64,000 bases of DNA from Yersinia mollaretii ATCC 43969 (GCF_013282725.1 NZ_CP054043.1:2914001-2978000), one strand, 5' to 3'; counted from the first letter of the stretch, positions 19,831 through 36,426 are shown. Translations and numbers: made by a program. The notes: generated by a model not told the origin, from the sequence alone.

Positions 19831-21678
19831 ATGAGACGATTACTGACGACGTTAATTATTCTGCTGGTTGTCATCGTGGCAGGAATGAGCGCATTAGTAT
19901 TGCTGGTAAATCCTAATGACTTCCGTGCTTATATGGTCAAACAGGTTGAGAAGAAAAGTGGCTATCATCTGCAATTGGAAGGTGACCTACGCTGGCATGT
20001 TTGGCCGCAACTGAGCATTATTGTTGGCCGAACGGCACTGACCGCACCGGGTGCGACAGCACCTATTGTCAGTGCTGAAAACATGCGGCTTGATGTCAAA
20101 TTGTGGCCACTGCTGTCACATCAACTTGATGTCAAACAGGTGATGCTGAAAGGGGCGGTTGTCCGCTTAACGCCAGACAGCGAAGCCCAGCAGCAGCCGG
20201 GCGCACCGGTTGCGCCCTCCGGCAGTGCACCCATCAATGAACACCGAGCTTGGAAGCTCGATATCAATAAAGTCCAAATAGCCGATAGTCTGCTCATTTG
20301 GCAGCGAACAGATAATGATCAGGTCAATGTCCGCGATCTCAATCTTGAACTTAAACAAGATGATCAGCGCCAAGTGCATATCACTCTCTCCAGCCGCGTT
20401 AATCGTAATCAGCGGGATGTCACTTTCTCCATGGTGGCGGATGCAGATATGCGTCACTACCCGCAGCAATATAGCGCCAATATCAGCCAATTTACCTATA
20501 AATTGGAAGGGGCGGATGTGCCTGTCGGCGGCGTGAGTGGCGAGGGGACACTACAAGCCAGCTATCAAAGTGATATTCAGCAATTACTGCTAAATCAGCT
20601 AAGTTTCTCTGCTAATAACAACCAGTTGACGGGAAGTGCCAAAGCCACACTGGGTGACGTCCCCGATTATGCTATCAATCTTGCTGCCGATAATCTCAAT
20701 CTAGACACCATCTTTGGTTGGCAACCGAAAAACGCCGCAGTCAGCAAAGATGCTAGCAAGCAGTCCGCCGTGACAGCTCCGGTGATTGCGATTCAGGCTG
20801 ATGAGGATGTCGGGCAGGATTTGCAGGCGTTACGTGACTTTACCGCACAAATTTCGCTTACGGCGAATAATCTGGTCTATCGCGAAATTGCCGTCAAGCA
20901 ATTGAATCTGCAAGGGGCAAATCAGCGCGGTGACGTGCAGATTAGCCGATTGACCGGCAGTGGATTGGGCGGTGATTTCTCACTGCCGGGATCACTGGAT
21001 GTGACGGGTAAAAAGGTACTTGCTAGCATTAATCCCGTGATCAATCACATGGAACTGGGGCCAGTATTACAGGCGGCGGGTTTACCTATGGTCATGACAG
21101 GGAAATTCTCCCTACAAGCGCAATTGTCGGGTGATGGCCTCAATGTTGAGTCATTCAACCGCCGCTGGAGAGGGGATGCGCAGTTCAGCATGAACAATGC
21201 ACGACTGGAGGGGCTGAATATCCAGCAGCTTATTCAGCAAGCGGTCACCCGCAGCTCCAGTGATGTTAAAGGCCAAGACCGTTATGAGCGCTACACTGAG
21301 GTTAAACAGCTACAAGCGAATCTGGCTCTCAATCGTGGGGCGATGAAAGTGAGTAATCTCATCGCGGATTCTGAGTTAATCGCCATTAAAGGTAGCGGGA
21401 CACTTAATTTGCCGGCACAACAATGTGATATGAATCTGGCAGTGCGAGTAATGCAAGGCTGGAGTGGGCAAGATAACTTGGTCAGGCTATTACAAAATAC
21501 CGATATTCCGCTGCGAATTTATGGGCCATGGACTCAGCTCAATTATCAATTGAATGTTGAGCAACTGTTGCGGGGTGAACTACAGCAGCGCGCTAAAAAA
21601 GCACTCAACGACTGGGCGGAACGTAATCAGCAGAGTCGTGGCAGTAAAGATCTTAAAAAGCTGATCGATAAGCTCTAA
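19831..21678 (+). CDS. asmA: AsmA-family outer-membrane assembly protein
   Basis: AsmA is a large inner-membrane-anchored periplasmic protein affecting outer-membrane biogenesis and belongs to the bridge-like lipid transfer group. The 615 residues start MRRLLTTLIILLVVIVAG with one N-terminal membrane helix, then repeated beta-rich segments and the C-terminal AsmA domain (about 400-615). The ATG at 19831 is preceded by AAGAGG; the frame is open seven codons upstream from another ATG. Order udk-dcd-asmA-yegH follows E. coli, except that dcuC is placed before yegH here. Confidence 0.95.
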   Translation: MRRLLTTLIILLVVIVAGMSALVLLVNPNDFRAYMVKQVEKKSGYHLQLEGDLRWHVWPQLSIIVGRTALTAPGATAPIVSAENMRLDVKLWPLLSHQLDVKQVMLKGAVVRLTPDSEAQQQPGAPVAPSGSAPINEHRAWKLDINKVQIADSLLIWQRTDNDQVNVRDLNLELKQDDQRQVHITLSSRVNRNQRDVTFSMVADADMRHYPQQYSANISQFTYKLEGADVPVGGVSGEGTLQASYQSDIQQLLLNQLSFSANNNQLTGSAKATLGDVPDYAINLAADNLNLDTIFGWQPKNAAVSKDASKQSAVTAPVIAIQADEDVGQDLQALRDFTAQISLTANNLVYREIAVKQLNLQGANQRGDVQISRLTGSGLGGDFSLPGSLDVTGKKVLASINPVINHMELGPVLQAAGLPMVMTGKFSLQAQLSGDGLNVESFNRRWRGDAQFSMNNARLEGLNIQQLIQQAVTRSSSDVKGQDRYERYTEVKQLQANLALNRGAMKVSNLIADSELIAIKGSGTLNLPAQQCDMNLAVRVMQGWSGQDNLVRLLQNTDIPLRIYGPWTQLNYQLNVEQLLRGELQQRAKKALNDWAERNQQSRGSKDLKKLIDKL

Positions 21679-21687
21679 GGCGTGAGC

Positions 21688-21730
21688 CGTCTCCGATAGG
21701 CATCGCGGCTCATCGGAGACGAGCGCTTTT
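21688..21730 (+). terminator. Probable terminator after asmA
   Basis: CGTCTCCGAT and ATCGGAGACG form a 10-base-pair stem with a 14-base loop, followed after five bases by TTTT. It lies 10 bases after the asmA stop. The stem is strong but the U-run is short. Confidence 0.6.
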
Positions 21731-21929
21731 GTTCTATTTCTAGTTGTTATCTCTCTGTTGTACTCTTGTTCACCAATCTCGTTGTTCTAAACATAAAATT
21801 CTCTCTTCTGCTCACAATCTGATATTTGTTTCTAAAATCTCTGCGAATAATTGATAGATGTCATAAACTCGCCCATGGACTTTGGGCAGAGTGCAGAGCT
21901 ATTTCTGCGTTTTAACAATAATAATGACT

Positions 21930-21989
21930 TATACCTAAAGTAATTGGCGTATCGCGAACAATATTGCAGCGCCAAAAATGCAGGGTATA
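21930..21989. repeat. Short ERIC-like element (mini-element 3)
   Basis: This 60-base unit begins TATACCTAAAGTAATTGG and ends GCAGGGTATA, the terminal sequences of ERIC elements, with an inner GGCG...CGCC inverted repeat. It has the same length as the unit at 18172-18231. It lies 37 bases before the dcuC start. The rest of the 347-base asmA-dcuC gap is AT-rich and contains TTGATAGATGTCAT near 21853, a weak match to an FNR site. Confidence 0.5.
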
Positions 21990-22025
21990 CACAGCAACAG
22001 GCGAGTATTCGGGAAGAGGGATTAT

Positions 22026-23384
22026 ATGTTAGATCTTTTGATTGGGGTTGTCGTGGCCATCGGTGTAGGCCGCTATATCATTAAAGGCTATTCAGCAACA
22101 GGTGTGCTGATGGTCGGTGGCTTACTGCTATTAATTATCAGCGCCCTAATGGGCAAAAACGTACTACCTGCCAGTGCAACTTCCACGGGGTGGCGTGCGA
22201 CGGATATCGTCGAGTATGTCAAAATCCTGCTGATGAGCCGGGGTGGTGATCTCGGCATGATGATCATGATGTTATGTGGCTTTGCCGCTTATATGACACA
22301 TATCGGTGCTAATGATGTGGTGGTCAAAATTGCGTCCAAGCCACTGCAAATGATCAACTCGCCTTATTTACTGATGGTTGCCGCTTATATTGTGGCGTGC
22401 TTGATGTCTCTGGCGGTCTCATCCGCAACAGGGTTGGGCGTGCTACTGATGGCGACACTGTTCCCGGTGATGGTCAATGTGGGGATCAGTCGCGGTGCAG
22501 CAGCGGCCATTTGCGCCTCTCCGGCCGCCATTATTCTGGCCCCGACATCTGGTGACGTGGTACTGGCGGCGAAAGCCTCTGAAATGCCACTGGTCGATTT
22601 CGCTTTTAAAACCACGCTACCTATCTCTATTGCCGCGATTGTCTGTATGGCTATCGCCCACTTCTTCTGGCAGCGCTATCTGGATAATAAAAGTCAGGAA
22701 AAGCATGAGATGATGGATGTCAACGAGATCACCACCAACGCGCCTGCTTTTTATGCCATTTTACCCTTCACGCCGATTATTGGCGTGCTGATCTTTGATG
22801 GCAAATGGGGGCCAGAGCTGCACATTATCACCGTCTTGGTTATCTGCATGTTGGCTGCCGCAGTGATTGAGTTCATCCGCAGCTTCAGCGCAAAAACCGT
22901 ATTTACCGGCCTTGAGGTCGCTTACCGTGGTATGGCTGATGCCTTCGCCACGGTCGTGATGCTGTTGGTTGCGGCTGGGGTATTTGCGCAGGGGCTGAGC
23001 ACCGTTGGTTTTATCAGCGGCTTGATTGGATTGGCCCAATCTTTCGGCACCGGTGGCATTATTATGATGCTGGTACTGGTGACTATTACCATGCTGGCGG
23101 CCATGACAACCGGCTCAGGTAACGCGCCGTTTTATGCGTTTGTTGAATTGATCCCGAAACTGGCAGCGCAAATGGGTATCAACCCAGCTTATCTGGTGAT
23201 TCCGATGCTGCAAGCCTCAAATCTGGGACGCACTTTATCCCCGGTGTCGGGCGTGGTGGTGGCGGTCGCTGGGATGGCAAAAATTTCACCTTTTGAAGTG
23301 GTGAAACGCACCTCTGTACCGGTTCTGGTTGGGCTGGTGGTGGTGATTGTGGCAACTGAAATTCTGGTGCCTGTGCACTTATAA
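22026..23384 (+). CDS. dcuC: Anaerobic C4-dicarboxylate transporter DcuC
   Basis: DcuC moves succinate, fumarate and other C4-dicarboxylates across the inner membrane under anaerobic conditions, mainly as a succinate efflux carrier. The 452 residues have about 12 helices and long blocks shared with E. coli DcuC, such as VKILLMSRGGDLGMMIMMLC, AAAICASPAAIILAPTSGDV and ASNLGRTLSPVSGVVVAVAG. The ATG at 22026 (MLDLLIGVVVAIG) follows GAAGAGGG; the frame is open 16 codons upstream. It is convergent with yegH, and a shared terminator separates them. Confidence 0.95.
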   Translation: MLDLLIGVVVAIGVGRYIIKGYSATGVLMVGGLLLLIISALMGKNVLPASATSTGWRATDIVEYVKILLMSRGGDLGMMIMMLCGFAAYMTHIGANDVVVKIASKPLQMINSPYLLMVAAYIVACLMSLAVSSATGLGVLLMATLFPVMVNVGISRGAAAAICASPAAIILAPTSGDVVLAAKASEMPLVDFAFKTTLPISIAAIVCMAIAHFFWQRYLDNKSQEKHEMMDVNEITTNAPAFYAILPFTPIIGVLIFDGKWGPELHIITVLVICMLAAAVIEFIRSFSAKTVFTGLEVAYRGMADAFATVVMLLVAAGVFAQGLSTVGFISGLIGLAQSFGTGGIIMMLVLVTITMLAAMTTGSGNAPFYAFVELIPKLAAQMGINPAYLVIPMLQASNLGRTLSPVSGVVVAVAGMAKISPFEVVKRTSVPVLVGLVVVIVATEILVPVHL

Positions 23385-23417
23385 TATCGGTGCGTTCATC
23401 GTATTTACGCTATAAAT

Positions 23418-23458
23418 AAAAAGCTGGGCGGCAATATGAACTGCTACCCGGCTTTTTT
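23418..23458. terminator. Bidirectional terminator between dcuC and yegH
   Basis: AAAAAGCTGGG and CCCGGCTTTTTT form a stem with A- and T-runs on the two sides, so it can work in both directions for these convergent genes. Confidence 0.75.
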
Positions 23459-23504
23459 GTTATCTAACTATCTAGTTTGTGGGCTTATTCTCGCGCTCAG
23501 CCAG

Positions 23505-25091
23505 TTAGACTTCATAATCAGGATCTGGCACTTTCAGCGGGGTTATTTTCACCTTCAAGATACGGTGGCTGCTCACTTCCAGCGGTTCGAACAGATAGTC
23601 ACCAATCTTCAATTGTTCGCCCACCTGAGGTATCCGCTGGGTGTACTCCATCAATAATCCGGCCAATGTATGATATTCACGTTTATCATCAATTGGCAGT
23701 GGCAGGTAGAGTACCAAATCCTCCAGTGGCATATAGCCATTGGCAATCCAGCAGCCATCCTCGGTTTGCTGGATATCGTGGCGGGCATCCAACTCTTCAC
23801 CGGCTACCGGTAAATTACCGGCGATCGTCTCCATGACATCAGTCAGGGTCACCACCCCTTCGATGGAGCCGAACTCATCGACCACAAAGGCAAAATGGGT
23901 CTGCGCCTGACGAAATTGCTCCAATGCCATCAGCAGTGAAACTTGCTCAGGGAAAATTAATGGCTGACGAATTAGCGCCCGCAAATCGAGTTTTTCACCT
24001 GATAACTGCTGCTTCAACAAATCAATGACGTGAATAACACCCAGCGGTTCATCTGTTGAACTATCTTCAGTGACCACAATTCGGGTATGCAGATTTTTCG
24101 TCAGGAGCTGAGTCAGCTTTTCCGGTGGATCATTAAGGTCCAGATATTCCACATCATGGCGTGATGTCATGATGCTGCTGACCGTGCGCTGTGCCAGCCC
24201 CAAGACCCGCTCGATCATCCGGCGTTCCTGCTCATTGAACACCTCCTGACCCCCACTGCTGCTGTCTGCAATTAGATTCGCGGTGTGGTTATCCAGCTCA
24301 GCCTCTTCGTGTTTACCACTGAGCATCCGCAGCACAGCTTCTGCGGTTCTTTCCCGTAGTGGCCGAACAGTTGATAAGAAGCGGCGGCGGTTGAATTGCG
24401 AAAACTGATTCAGTGATTCAATGATTACGGAGAAACCAATTGCGGCGTACAGATAGCCTTTCGGAATATGGTAGCCAAAACCTTCAGCCACTAAGCTGAA
24501 GCCGATCATTAGCAAGAAACTCAAACAGAGAATGACAATGGTGGGATGGGCATTCACGAAGCGAGTCAATGGCTTGCTGGCTAATAGCATCAAACCAATT
24601 GCAATACAGACCGCAGCCATCATCACCGCGAGGTGATCCACCATACCGACGGCGGTAATCACAGAGTCGAGTGAGAATATGGCATCCAACACCACAATCT
24701 GCGCCACAACAGGCCAGAACCGTGCGCCTTTGCGCTGCTGATTTTGCTGATGATCTTTGCCCTCAAGGCGCTCATTAAGCTCCATGGTGGCTTTGAATAG
24801 CAGGAATATCCCCCCGACGAGCATAATCAAGTCACGGGCACTGAATGGATGTCCAGAAAGAGTCACCAGTGGCGCAGTTAATGTGGCTAACCACGAGATG
24901 CAGGCCAACAGTACCAAGCGCATCAACAATGCGCACAGTAAACCCGTGACTCTGGCTTTATCTCGTTGATGACGAGGAAGTTTTTCTGCCAAAATGGCAA
25001 TAAATATCAGGTTATCAATACCTAACACAATTTCGAGCACAACTAGCGTCGCCAGCCCTGCCCAAATAGTAGGATCTGCGATCCATTCCAT
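23505..25091 (-). CDS. yegH: YegH, TerC membrane protein with CBS pair and CorC domain
   Basis: The 528 residues equal E. coli YegH in length and layout. An N-terminal TerC-type membrane domain (about 1-230, with [20 protein letters not shown] and [18 protein letters not shown] carrying the conserved acidic residues) is followed by a CBS pair (about 290-430, with [20 protein letters not shown]) and a C-terminal CorC/HlyC transporter-associated domain. The TerC family is linked to manganese and other metal-ion handling; the role of YegH is not established. The ATG at 25091 begins [16 protein letters not shown]. Confidence 0.93.
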   Translation of the reverse strand: MEWIADPTIWAGLATLVVLEIVLGIDNLIFIAILAEKLPRHQRDKARVTGLLCALLMRLVLLACISWLATLTAPLVTLSGHPFSARDLIMLVGGIFLLFKATMELNERLEGKDHQQNQQRKGARFWPVVAQIVVLDAIFSLDSVITAVGMVDHLAVMMAAVCIAIGLMLLASKPLTRFVNAHPTIVILCLSFLLMIGFSLVAEGFGYHIPKGYLYAAIGFSVIIESLNQFSQFNRRRFLSTVRPLRERTAEAVLRMLSGKHEEAELDNHTANLIADSSSGGQEVFNEQERRMIERVLGLAQRTVSSIMTSRHDVEYLDLNDPPEKLTQLLTKNLHTRIVVTEDSSTDEPLGVIHVIDLLKQQLSGEKLDLRALIRQPLIFPEQVSLLMALEQFRQAQTHFAFVVDEFGSIEGVVTLTDVMETIAGNLPVAGEELDARHDIQQTEDGCWIANGYMPLEDLVLYLPLPIDDKREYHTLAGLLMEYTQRIPQVGEQLKIGDYLFEPLEVSSHRILKVKITPLKVPDPDYEV

Positions 25092-25589
25092 ATTTCCAAT
25101 TTCACCTTTTATTTCTACGGCTTATGCCGCCAGCATGAATAATGGGCGCTGATAGGCTAAAATTCAACATGCAATCATGTAATAAGCTATGTCATTGACA
25201 AATAGCGTGAATAATTAATAAAAATCAAGATAACAACTATCGCTGCAATGGATTGAGAAATAATCAATTTAGTGCAAATAGTATTTTAGCTTTGAATCGA
25301 GTCAGTGGGGATATTCTTAAAATGCATTAATGAGTCCTATAAATCGGCAAATTGCTGAGGGTTGGCTTAACAAAATGTTAATGTGGAATATAATAAGCCA
25401 TTGGACGCTAATTTTTTTGTGGTTAAATCATCACAATGATGCGTTGGTAACACATTGAAATAATATATAAATGTGGAAGTTTTTAGATTTGGAATACAGT
25501 CTTGCGCGATGACATTTAGGGTATGACCAGATCGTGTTTGTATCTATTCAAAGGCCCGCGAAACGGCCACCCCAGAAAAGGTATGGTAG
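25092..25589. other. AT-rich intergenic region upstream of galU
   Basis: No gene was found in these 498 bases. The composition is AT-rich and likely holds promoters for yegH and the galU copy. I looked for a JUMPstart/ops element (GGCGGTAG), which often precedes surface polysaccharide genes, and did not see one. Confidence 0.5.
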
Positions 25590-26483
25590 ATGGAAAAGAA
25601 ATTGAAGGCTGTGATTCCCGTCGCTGGGCTTGGCACCCGTATGCTGCCAGCGACCAAGGCGATCCCAAAGGAAATGCTGCCGGTGGTCGATAAGCCGCTT
25701 ATTCAATATATCGTCAAAGAGTGTGTTGCTGCTGGCGTGAAAGAGATTGTGCTGGTCAGCCACTCCTCCAAAAATGCGATAGAAAACCATTTTGACACTT
25801 CATTTGAACTGGAAGCGGCGCTGGAATCACGTGTTAAGCGGCAGCTCTTAAAAGAGATTAAGAACATTTGCCCACCTGACGTCACGATCATGCAAGTGCG
25901 TCAAGGTCATGCTAAAGGGCTTGGGCATGCGGTCCTCTGTGCGCAACCTATGGTGGGTGATAACCCGTTTATCGTACTGCTGCCGGACGTCTTACTTGAT
26001 GATTCAACGGCGGATTTATCGAAAGAAAACCTTGCCAGCATGATTCAGCGCTTCGAGGAAACCGGGCGTAGCCAAATCATGGTAGAGCCAGTGCCGAAAG
26101 AAGATGTCTCCAAGTACGGTATTGCCGATTGCGGCAATGTGGATTTGGCACCGGGCGAGAGCACCCTGATGACGGCTGTCGTCGAGAAGCCTTCAATGGC
26201 TGATGCGCCATCCAACCTTGCGGTGGTTGGGCGCTATGTATTGTCGAAGGATATCTGGCCACTGCTGAAAAAAACGCCACGTGGTGCGGGTGATGAAATT
26301 CAGCTTACTGATGCCATCGCGATGCTCATGGAACAAGAGCCAGTCGAAGCTTTCCATATGACAGGTAAATCTCACGATTGCGGCGATAAACTAGGATATA
26401 TGAAAGCCTTTGTCACTTATGGCGTTCGTCATAATACCGAAGGTGAAAAGTTTACCGCTTGGCTGAAACAGCAAATTGACTAA
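25590..26483 (+). CDS. galU: UTP-glucose-1-phosphate uridylyltransferase (GalU type)
   Basis: It makes UDP-glucose from UTP and glucose-1-phosphate. The 297 residues carry the nucleotidyltransferase signature [20 protein letters not shown] (about 12-31), VVEKP, and the uridylyltransferase segment [15 protein letters not shown] (about 230), all intact as in active GalU. A paralogue follows after 65 bases. Because two copies are present in tandem and another galU may exist elsewhere, the symbol reflects the family and not proven orthology. Confidence 0.88.
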   Translation: MEKKLKAVIPVAGLGTRMLPATKAIPKEMLPVVDKPLIQYIVKECVAAGVKEIVLVSHSSKNAIENHFDTSFELEAALESRVKRQLLKEIKNICPPDVTIMQVRQGHAKGLGHAVLCAQPMVGDNPFIVLLPDVLLDDSTADLSKENLASMIQRFEETGRSQIMVEPVPKEDVSKYGIADCGNVDLAPGESTLMTAVVEKPSMADAPSNLAVVGRYVLSKDIWPLLKKTPRGAGDEIQLTDAIAMLMEQEPVEAFHMTGKSHDCGDKLGYMKAFVTYGVRHNTEGEKFTAWLKQQID

Positions 26484-26548
26484 ATTCGGCTTAGTTGCCT
26501 AATAGATGAAGATTTTTAAATTCGCCTTAAGAAATCAGTAGGTTAATT

Positions 26549-27442
26549 ATGACCAAATTGAAAGCAGTGATCCCAGTAGCTGGTTTAGGCATGAGAATGC
26601 TTCCCGCCACGAAAGCCATTCCAAAAGAAATGCTGCCCATTGTTGATAAGCCATTAATCCAATATGTGGTCAACGAGTGTGTTGCTGCCGGTATTAAAGA
26701 GATCATTCTGATCACCCATTCATCAAAGAATGCGGTAGAAAACCATTTCGATACCTCTTATGAATTGGAAGCCATGCTGGAGGCTCGTGTTAAGCGCCAG
26801 TTGTTGGACGAAGTACAATCTATCTGCCCGCCGGGTGTGACCATTATGCATATCCGCCAAGGGCATCCTGAAGGTTTGGGCCACGCTGTGTTATGTGCCA
26901 AACCACTGGTGGGCGATGCGCCATTTGTGGTGCTACTGCCGGATGTTCTGATTGATGATGCAAAATCAGATCTGACCCGAGATAACCTTGCTCAATTGGT
27001 CAAACGCTTCGAAGAGACCGGTCATAGTCAGGTATTGGTGCATTCAGTCGAACCAGAGGCATTATCAAACTACTCTGTCATCTCATGCGAAAAGTCTATT
27101 TTGGCCCCTGGCGACAGCAGCCGAATCAAGGCGATGGTTGAGAAGCCACAAAGCCCAGTCGATCTGCAATCAAATCTGTCTGCGGTGGGGCGCTATGTGT
27201 TGTCTGCTGACATTTGGCCGCTGTTGGAAAAAACCAAGCCAGGTGCTTGGGGGCGTATCCAACTGACCGACGCCATTGATGATCTGGCGGCAACTCAACC
27301 CGTGGAGGCAGTCGCTTTAACCGGCCAATCTTACAACTGCGGTGAAAAACTCGGCTATATGCAGGCTTATGTTGCCTATGGCTTACGGCATCCTCAGCAA
27401 GGTGCAGAGTTTAAAGCTTGGCTGAAAGATTTCGTGGCTTAA
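26549..27442 (+). CDS. galF: GalF-type uridylyltransferase paralogue
   Basis: This 297-residue protein is similar over its full length to the preceding GalU. It starts [20 protein letters not shown] and has [15 protein letters not shown] where GalU has GAGDEIQL, a change typical of GalF, a protein with little or no catalytic activity thought to modulate GalU in E. coli. The usual GalF His in the GMHMLP segment is Arg here, as in GalU. It precedes gnd, the place of galF in E. coli, but no polysaccharide genes lie between. Confidence 0.85.
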   Translation: MTKLKAVIPVAGLGMRMLPATKAIPKEMLPIVDKPLIQYVVNECVAAGIKEIILITHSSKNAVENHFDTSYELEAMLEARVKRQLLDEVQSICPPGVTIMHIRQGHPEGLGHAVLCAKPLVGDAPFVVLLPDVLIDDAKSDLTRDNLAQLVKRFEETGHSQVLVHSVEPEALSNYSVISCEKSILAPGDSSRIKAMVEKPQSPVDLQSNLSAVGRYVLSADIWPLLEKTKPGAWGRIQLTDAIDDLAATQPVEAVALTGQSYNCGEKLGYMQAYVAYGLRHPQQGAEFKAWLKDFVA

Positions 27443-27461
27443 TTCGAGTTTGGTCGTAATG

Positions 27462-27488
27462 AAAAGCAATCGCGTGATTGCTTTTTTT
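27462..27488 (+). terminator. Terminator after galF
   Basis: AAAAGCAATC-GCGT-GATTGCTTTTTTT is a compact stem with a T-run, 20 bases after the galF stop. Confidence 0.85.
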
Positions 27489-27695
27489 ATGCATATCAGT
27501 GAAGTAAAATGATTCATATTCGCTCCATACCTCACAAAGGCAAACGTGTGCGCACAGCAACTGGTCAGTTGTGCTATCTATCGCACCAATCACTACCCAG
27601 CGGACATAATCCTGAGTTAACATGTTTCCCACATCAAAAACCTGTTGGCTTCAAGGCCGGTAACAGGTGTCATCCTTCAGACAGGAGTTTTTTTA

Positions 27696-29105
27696 ATGTC
27701 CAAACAACAGATTGGCGTTGTCGGTATGGCGGTGATGGGCCGTAACCTCGCGCTCAACATCGAAAGCCGTGGCTATTCCGTCTCTATTTTCAACCGTTCA
27801 TCAGACAAAACCGACGAAGTGGTTGCTGAGAATCCAGGTAAAAATTTGGTGCCGAGTTACACCGTTGAAGAGTTTGTTGATTCACTGGAAAAACCACGCC
27901 GCATCCTGCTGATGGTGAAAGCGGGTGAAGCGACTGATAAGACTATTGCTTCACTGACGCCGCACCTTGATAAAGGTGACATTCTGATTGATGGTGGTAA
28001 TACTTATTACAAAGATACCATCCGTCGTAATCGCGAACTTTCTGCGCAAGGCTTTAACTTTATCGGAACTGGTGTTTCCGGTGGTGAAGAGGGCGCATTG
28101 AAAGGCCCTTCAATTATGCCTGGCGGCCAGAAAGAAGCTTACGAATTGGTAGCACCGATTCTTGAGAAAATTGCGGCCCGTGCAGATGACGGTGAAGCCT
28201 GTGTTGCTTATATCGGCTCTGATGGTGCAGGCCATTACGTAAAAATGGTGCACAACGGTATCGAATACGGCGACATGCAGCTGATCGCTGAAGCCTATTC
28301 TTTGTTGAAGCAATCTCTGGGCCTGAGCAACGAAGAGCTGGCAAGCACCTTCGCTGAATGGAACAAAGGCGAGCTGAACAGCTACCTGATTGATATCACG
28401 AAAGATATCTTTACCAAGAAAGACGAAGCAGGCATCTATCTGGTTGATGTCATTCTGGATGAAGCAGCCAATAAAGGCACCGGTAAATGGACCAGCCAGA
28501 GTTCTCTGGACTTAGGTGAGCCACTGACACTGATCACTGAATCTGTGTTTGCCCGCTATTTATCTTCCCTGAAAGATCAGCGTGTTGCGGCATCTAAAGT
28601 ATTAACCGGTCCTAAAGTGCAGCCTTTTGCAGGCGATAAAGCTGAATTTATCGAAAAAATCCGTCGTGCGTTGTATCTGGGTAAAATCGTCTCTTACGCG
28701 CAGGGCTTCTCTCAGTTGAAAGCGGCATCTGACGAAAATAACTGGGATCTGCATTACGGTGAAATCGCTAAAATCTTCCGTGCAGGTTGCATCATCCGTG
28801 CTCAGTTCTTGCAAAAAATCACAGATGCTTACGCAGAAAATCCGAAAATCGCTAACCTGCTGTTGGCTCCATACTTCAAGCAAATTGCTGATGAGTACCA
28901 GCAAGCGCTGCGTGATGTGGTCTCTTATGCGGTACAAAATGGCATCCCAACCCCAACATTCTCTGCTGCGATTAACTACTACGATAGTTACCGCTCAGCC
29001 GTGCTGCCAGCAAACCTGATTCAGGCGCAGCGCGACTATTTCGGTGCGCATACTTATAAGCGTACTGATAAAGAGGGCGTGTTCCATACTGAGTGGATGG
29101 AGTAA
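27696..29105 (+). CDS. gnd: 6-phosphogluconate dehydrogenase, decarboxylating
   Basis: It oxidises 6-phosphogluconate to ribulose-5-phosphate with NADP in the pentose phosphate pathway. The 469 residues hold the NADP fold [16 protein letters not shown] (about 6-21), the block [19 protein letters not shown] (about 128) and the catalytic Lys/His segment [16 protein letters not shown] (about 180-196). The ATG at 27696 lies 9 bases after AGGAG; the frame is open 17 codons upstream. It has its own 200-base upstream region after the galF terminator and is followed by a terminator. Confidence 0.97.
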   Translation: MSKQQIGVVGMAVMGRNLALNIESRGYSVSIFNRSSDKTDEVVAENPGKNLVPSYTVEEFVDSLEKPRRILLMVKAGEATDKTIASLTPHLDKGDILIDGGNTYYKDTIRRNRELSAQGFNFIGTGVSGGEEGALKGPSIMPGGQKEAYELVAPILEKIAARADDGEACVAYIGSDGAGHYVKMVHNGIEYGDMQLIAEAYSLLKQSLGLSNEELASTFAEWNKGELNSYLIDITKDIFTKKDEAGIYLVDVILDEAANKGTGKWTSQSSLDLGEPLTLITESVFARYLSSLKDQRVAASKVLTGPKVQPFAGDKAEFIEKIRRALYLGKIVSYAQGFSQLKAASDENNWDLHYGEIAKIFRAGCIIRAQFLQKITDAYAENPKIANLLLAPYFKQIADEYQQALRDVVSYAVQNGIPTPTFSAAINYYDSYRSAVLPANLIQAQRDYFGAHTYKRTDKEGVFHTEWME

Positions 29106-29113
29106 TCCATTTA

Positions 29114-29176
29114 ACGGCTACTGCGCTTTGCCATTCTGGGATTGCGCAGTGCTCGGACAAAAGTACATGTACTTTT
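29114..29176. repeat. ACGGCTACTGCG repeat with palindrome, copy A
   Basis: The unit starts ACGGCTACTGCGC, continues to TTGCGCAGTGCTCG (the two forming an ACTGCGC/GCGCAGT stem) and ends with a perfect 18-base palindrome AAAAGTACATGTACTTTT. The same start and the TGCAGTGCTCG block recur at 37842, followed by a different palindrome. Confidence 0.6.
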
Positions 29177-29252
29177 GAACGCCTGTAAGGTGGCCCTGTA
29201 GGGTGCATCAGATCTGGCGCTTACGGTTTAGCAGCAGATTGGGTTATCCAAT

Positions 29253-29290
29253 AAAAAACGCCTCCAGTGATAAGCCGGAGGCGTTTTTTT
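29253..29290. terminator. Bidirectional terminator between gnd and hisIE
   Basis: AAAAAACGCCTCC and GGAGGCGTTTTTTT form a strong stem with A/T runs on both sides, between the convergent gnd and his operons. Confidence 0.9.
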
Positions 29291-29313
29291 GTCAGCAGGA
29301 GAGCAATCAGTAA

Positions 29314-29921
29314 TTACTTCTCGTGGCGTTCCCGCAGGCGGCCAATGACTTTGCTCAGATCCAAATCTTGATCCTGCAATAGCACCATGAGGTGGTACAT
29401 CAAATCTGATGCTTCATTAGTCAGCTCTTCACGGTCATTTACCGTCGCGGCGAGGGCAGTTTCTACCCCTTCTTCCCCCACTTTCTGGGCAATACGCTTA
29501 GTCCCGCTGGCATAGAGTTTTGCAGTATAAGAACTGTCGGGATCGGCTGACTTACGTGATGCGAGTAGCTGCTCCAACTGATACAGGAAACTCCAGTCGC
29601 TGGCCGCAGGGGCGAAGCAACTGTTATTGCCTAAATGACAGGTTGGGCCGATAGGATTGACCAGAATCAGCAGGGTGTCATTGTCACAATCAGGGTAGAT
29701 ACTCACCACATTCAGAAAATGGCCGGAGCTTTCGCCTTTGGTCCATAAACGCTGTTTAGTCCGGGAGAAAAAGGTCACTTTGCCCGAGTCTTCCGTTACT
29801 GACAGCGCCTCGCGATTCATATACCCCATCATCAGAACTTCACCTGATACGGCATGTTGAACGATGGCAGGCATTAGATTGTCGACTTTTTGCCAATCCA
29901 GTTGGTTAATTTGTTGTTCGC

Positions 29922-29928
<7 letters not shown>
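29314..29928 (-). CDS. hisI: Bifunctional phosphoribosyl-AMP cyclohydrolase / phosphoribosyl-ATP pyrophosphatase
   Basis: This protein carries out steps two and three of histidine synthesis. The 204 residues contain the HisI domain (about 1-115, with metal-binding Asp/Cys in [13 protein letters not shown] and [12 protein letters not shown]) and the HisE domain (about 118-204, with [13 protein letters not shown] and [11 protein letters not shown]). It starts with GTG at 29928, and the last seven bases of hisF overlap it. It is the final gene of the operon. Confidence 0.96.
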
Positions 29929-35523
<5,595 letters not shown>

Positions 35524-35526
35524 CAG

Positions 35527-36426
35527 TTACTCCATCATTTTTTCAATCGGTAATACCAGAATGGAGCTGGCACCCAGCGCCTTCAGTTTTTCCATGGTTT
35601 CCCAGAACAGAGTTTCGCTACTCACCATGTGCATCGCGACGCGGCTCTTATCGCCAGCCAGTGGCAGAATGGTAGGGCGCTCGGCACCCGGCAGCAGGGT
35701 AATGATTTCGTCCAGACGTTCGCTCGGTGCGTGCATCATGATGTATTTGGATTCACGCGCCTGAATCACGCCTTGAATACGGGTCATCAGACGGTCAATA
35801 AGTTCTTGTTTCTCAGCAGGCATTTCGCCATCACGTTGGATCAGGCAGGCTTTCGAGCGGTAAATCACTTCAACTTCGCGCAGGCCGTTGGCTTCCAGCG
35901 TGGCACCGGTTGAAACCAAATCACAGATGACATCGGCTAAGCCCGCACGCGGCGCTACTTCAACTGAGCCGTTCAGCAAACAAGATTTAAAGCTAACACC
36001 TTGTTTGTCGAGGTACTGTTTTAAGATGTGGGGGTAAGAGGTGGCGATACGTTTATTTTGCAGGCATTGCGGGCCGGTGTACTCCGTATCCAGTGAGGCC
36101 GCCAGTGACAGGCGGCAGCCACCGAAATCGAGACGGCGTAAGGTGAAGTAACGTGGGTCTTCGCCCTGAGCGCGGCGGCTTAGCAACTCCTCTTCCAGCA
36201 CATTTTCGCCGATAATGCCCAGATCAACCACTCCATCCATCACCAGTCCCGGGATATCGTCATCACGTACGCGCAGAATGTCGATTGGCATGTTTTCTGC
36301 GAAAGCGATCAGTCGCTGTTGCTGCAAATTGATTTTAATCCCGCAGCGTGACAGCAATTCATGGCAATCGTCACTCAGGCGGCCTGATTTCTGCATTGCG
36401 ATACGTAAGCGTGTTTTATCCAGCAT
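35527..36426 (-). CDS. hisG: ATP phosphoribosyltransferase (long form)
   Basis: HisG performs the first, feedback-inhibited step of histidine synthesis. The 299 residues are the long form with a C-terminal regulatory domain, and the signature [22 protein letters not shown] is seen in part as [19 protein letters not shown] (about 160-180). It is the first structural gene, and the attenuator lies between it and hisL. Confidence 0.97.
   Translation of the reverse strand: MLDKTRLRIAMQKSGRLSDDCHELLSRCGIKINLQQQRLIAFAENMPIDILRVRDDDIPGLVMDGVVDLGIIGENVLEEELLSRRAQGEDPRYFTLRRLDFGGCRLSLAASLDTEYTGPQCLQNKRIATSYPHILKQYLDKQGVSFKSCLLNGSVEVAPRAGLADVICDLVSTGATLEANGLREVEVIYRSKACLIQRDGEMPAEKQELIDRLMTRIQGVIQARESKYIMMHAPSERLDEIITLLPGAERPTILPLAGDKSRVAMHMVSSETLFWETMEKLKALGASSILVLPIEKMME

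Noticed and set aside
25092..25589. JUMPstart/ops element before galU
   Set aside because: No GGCGGTAG or related sequence was found on either strand here.
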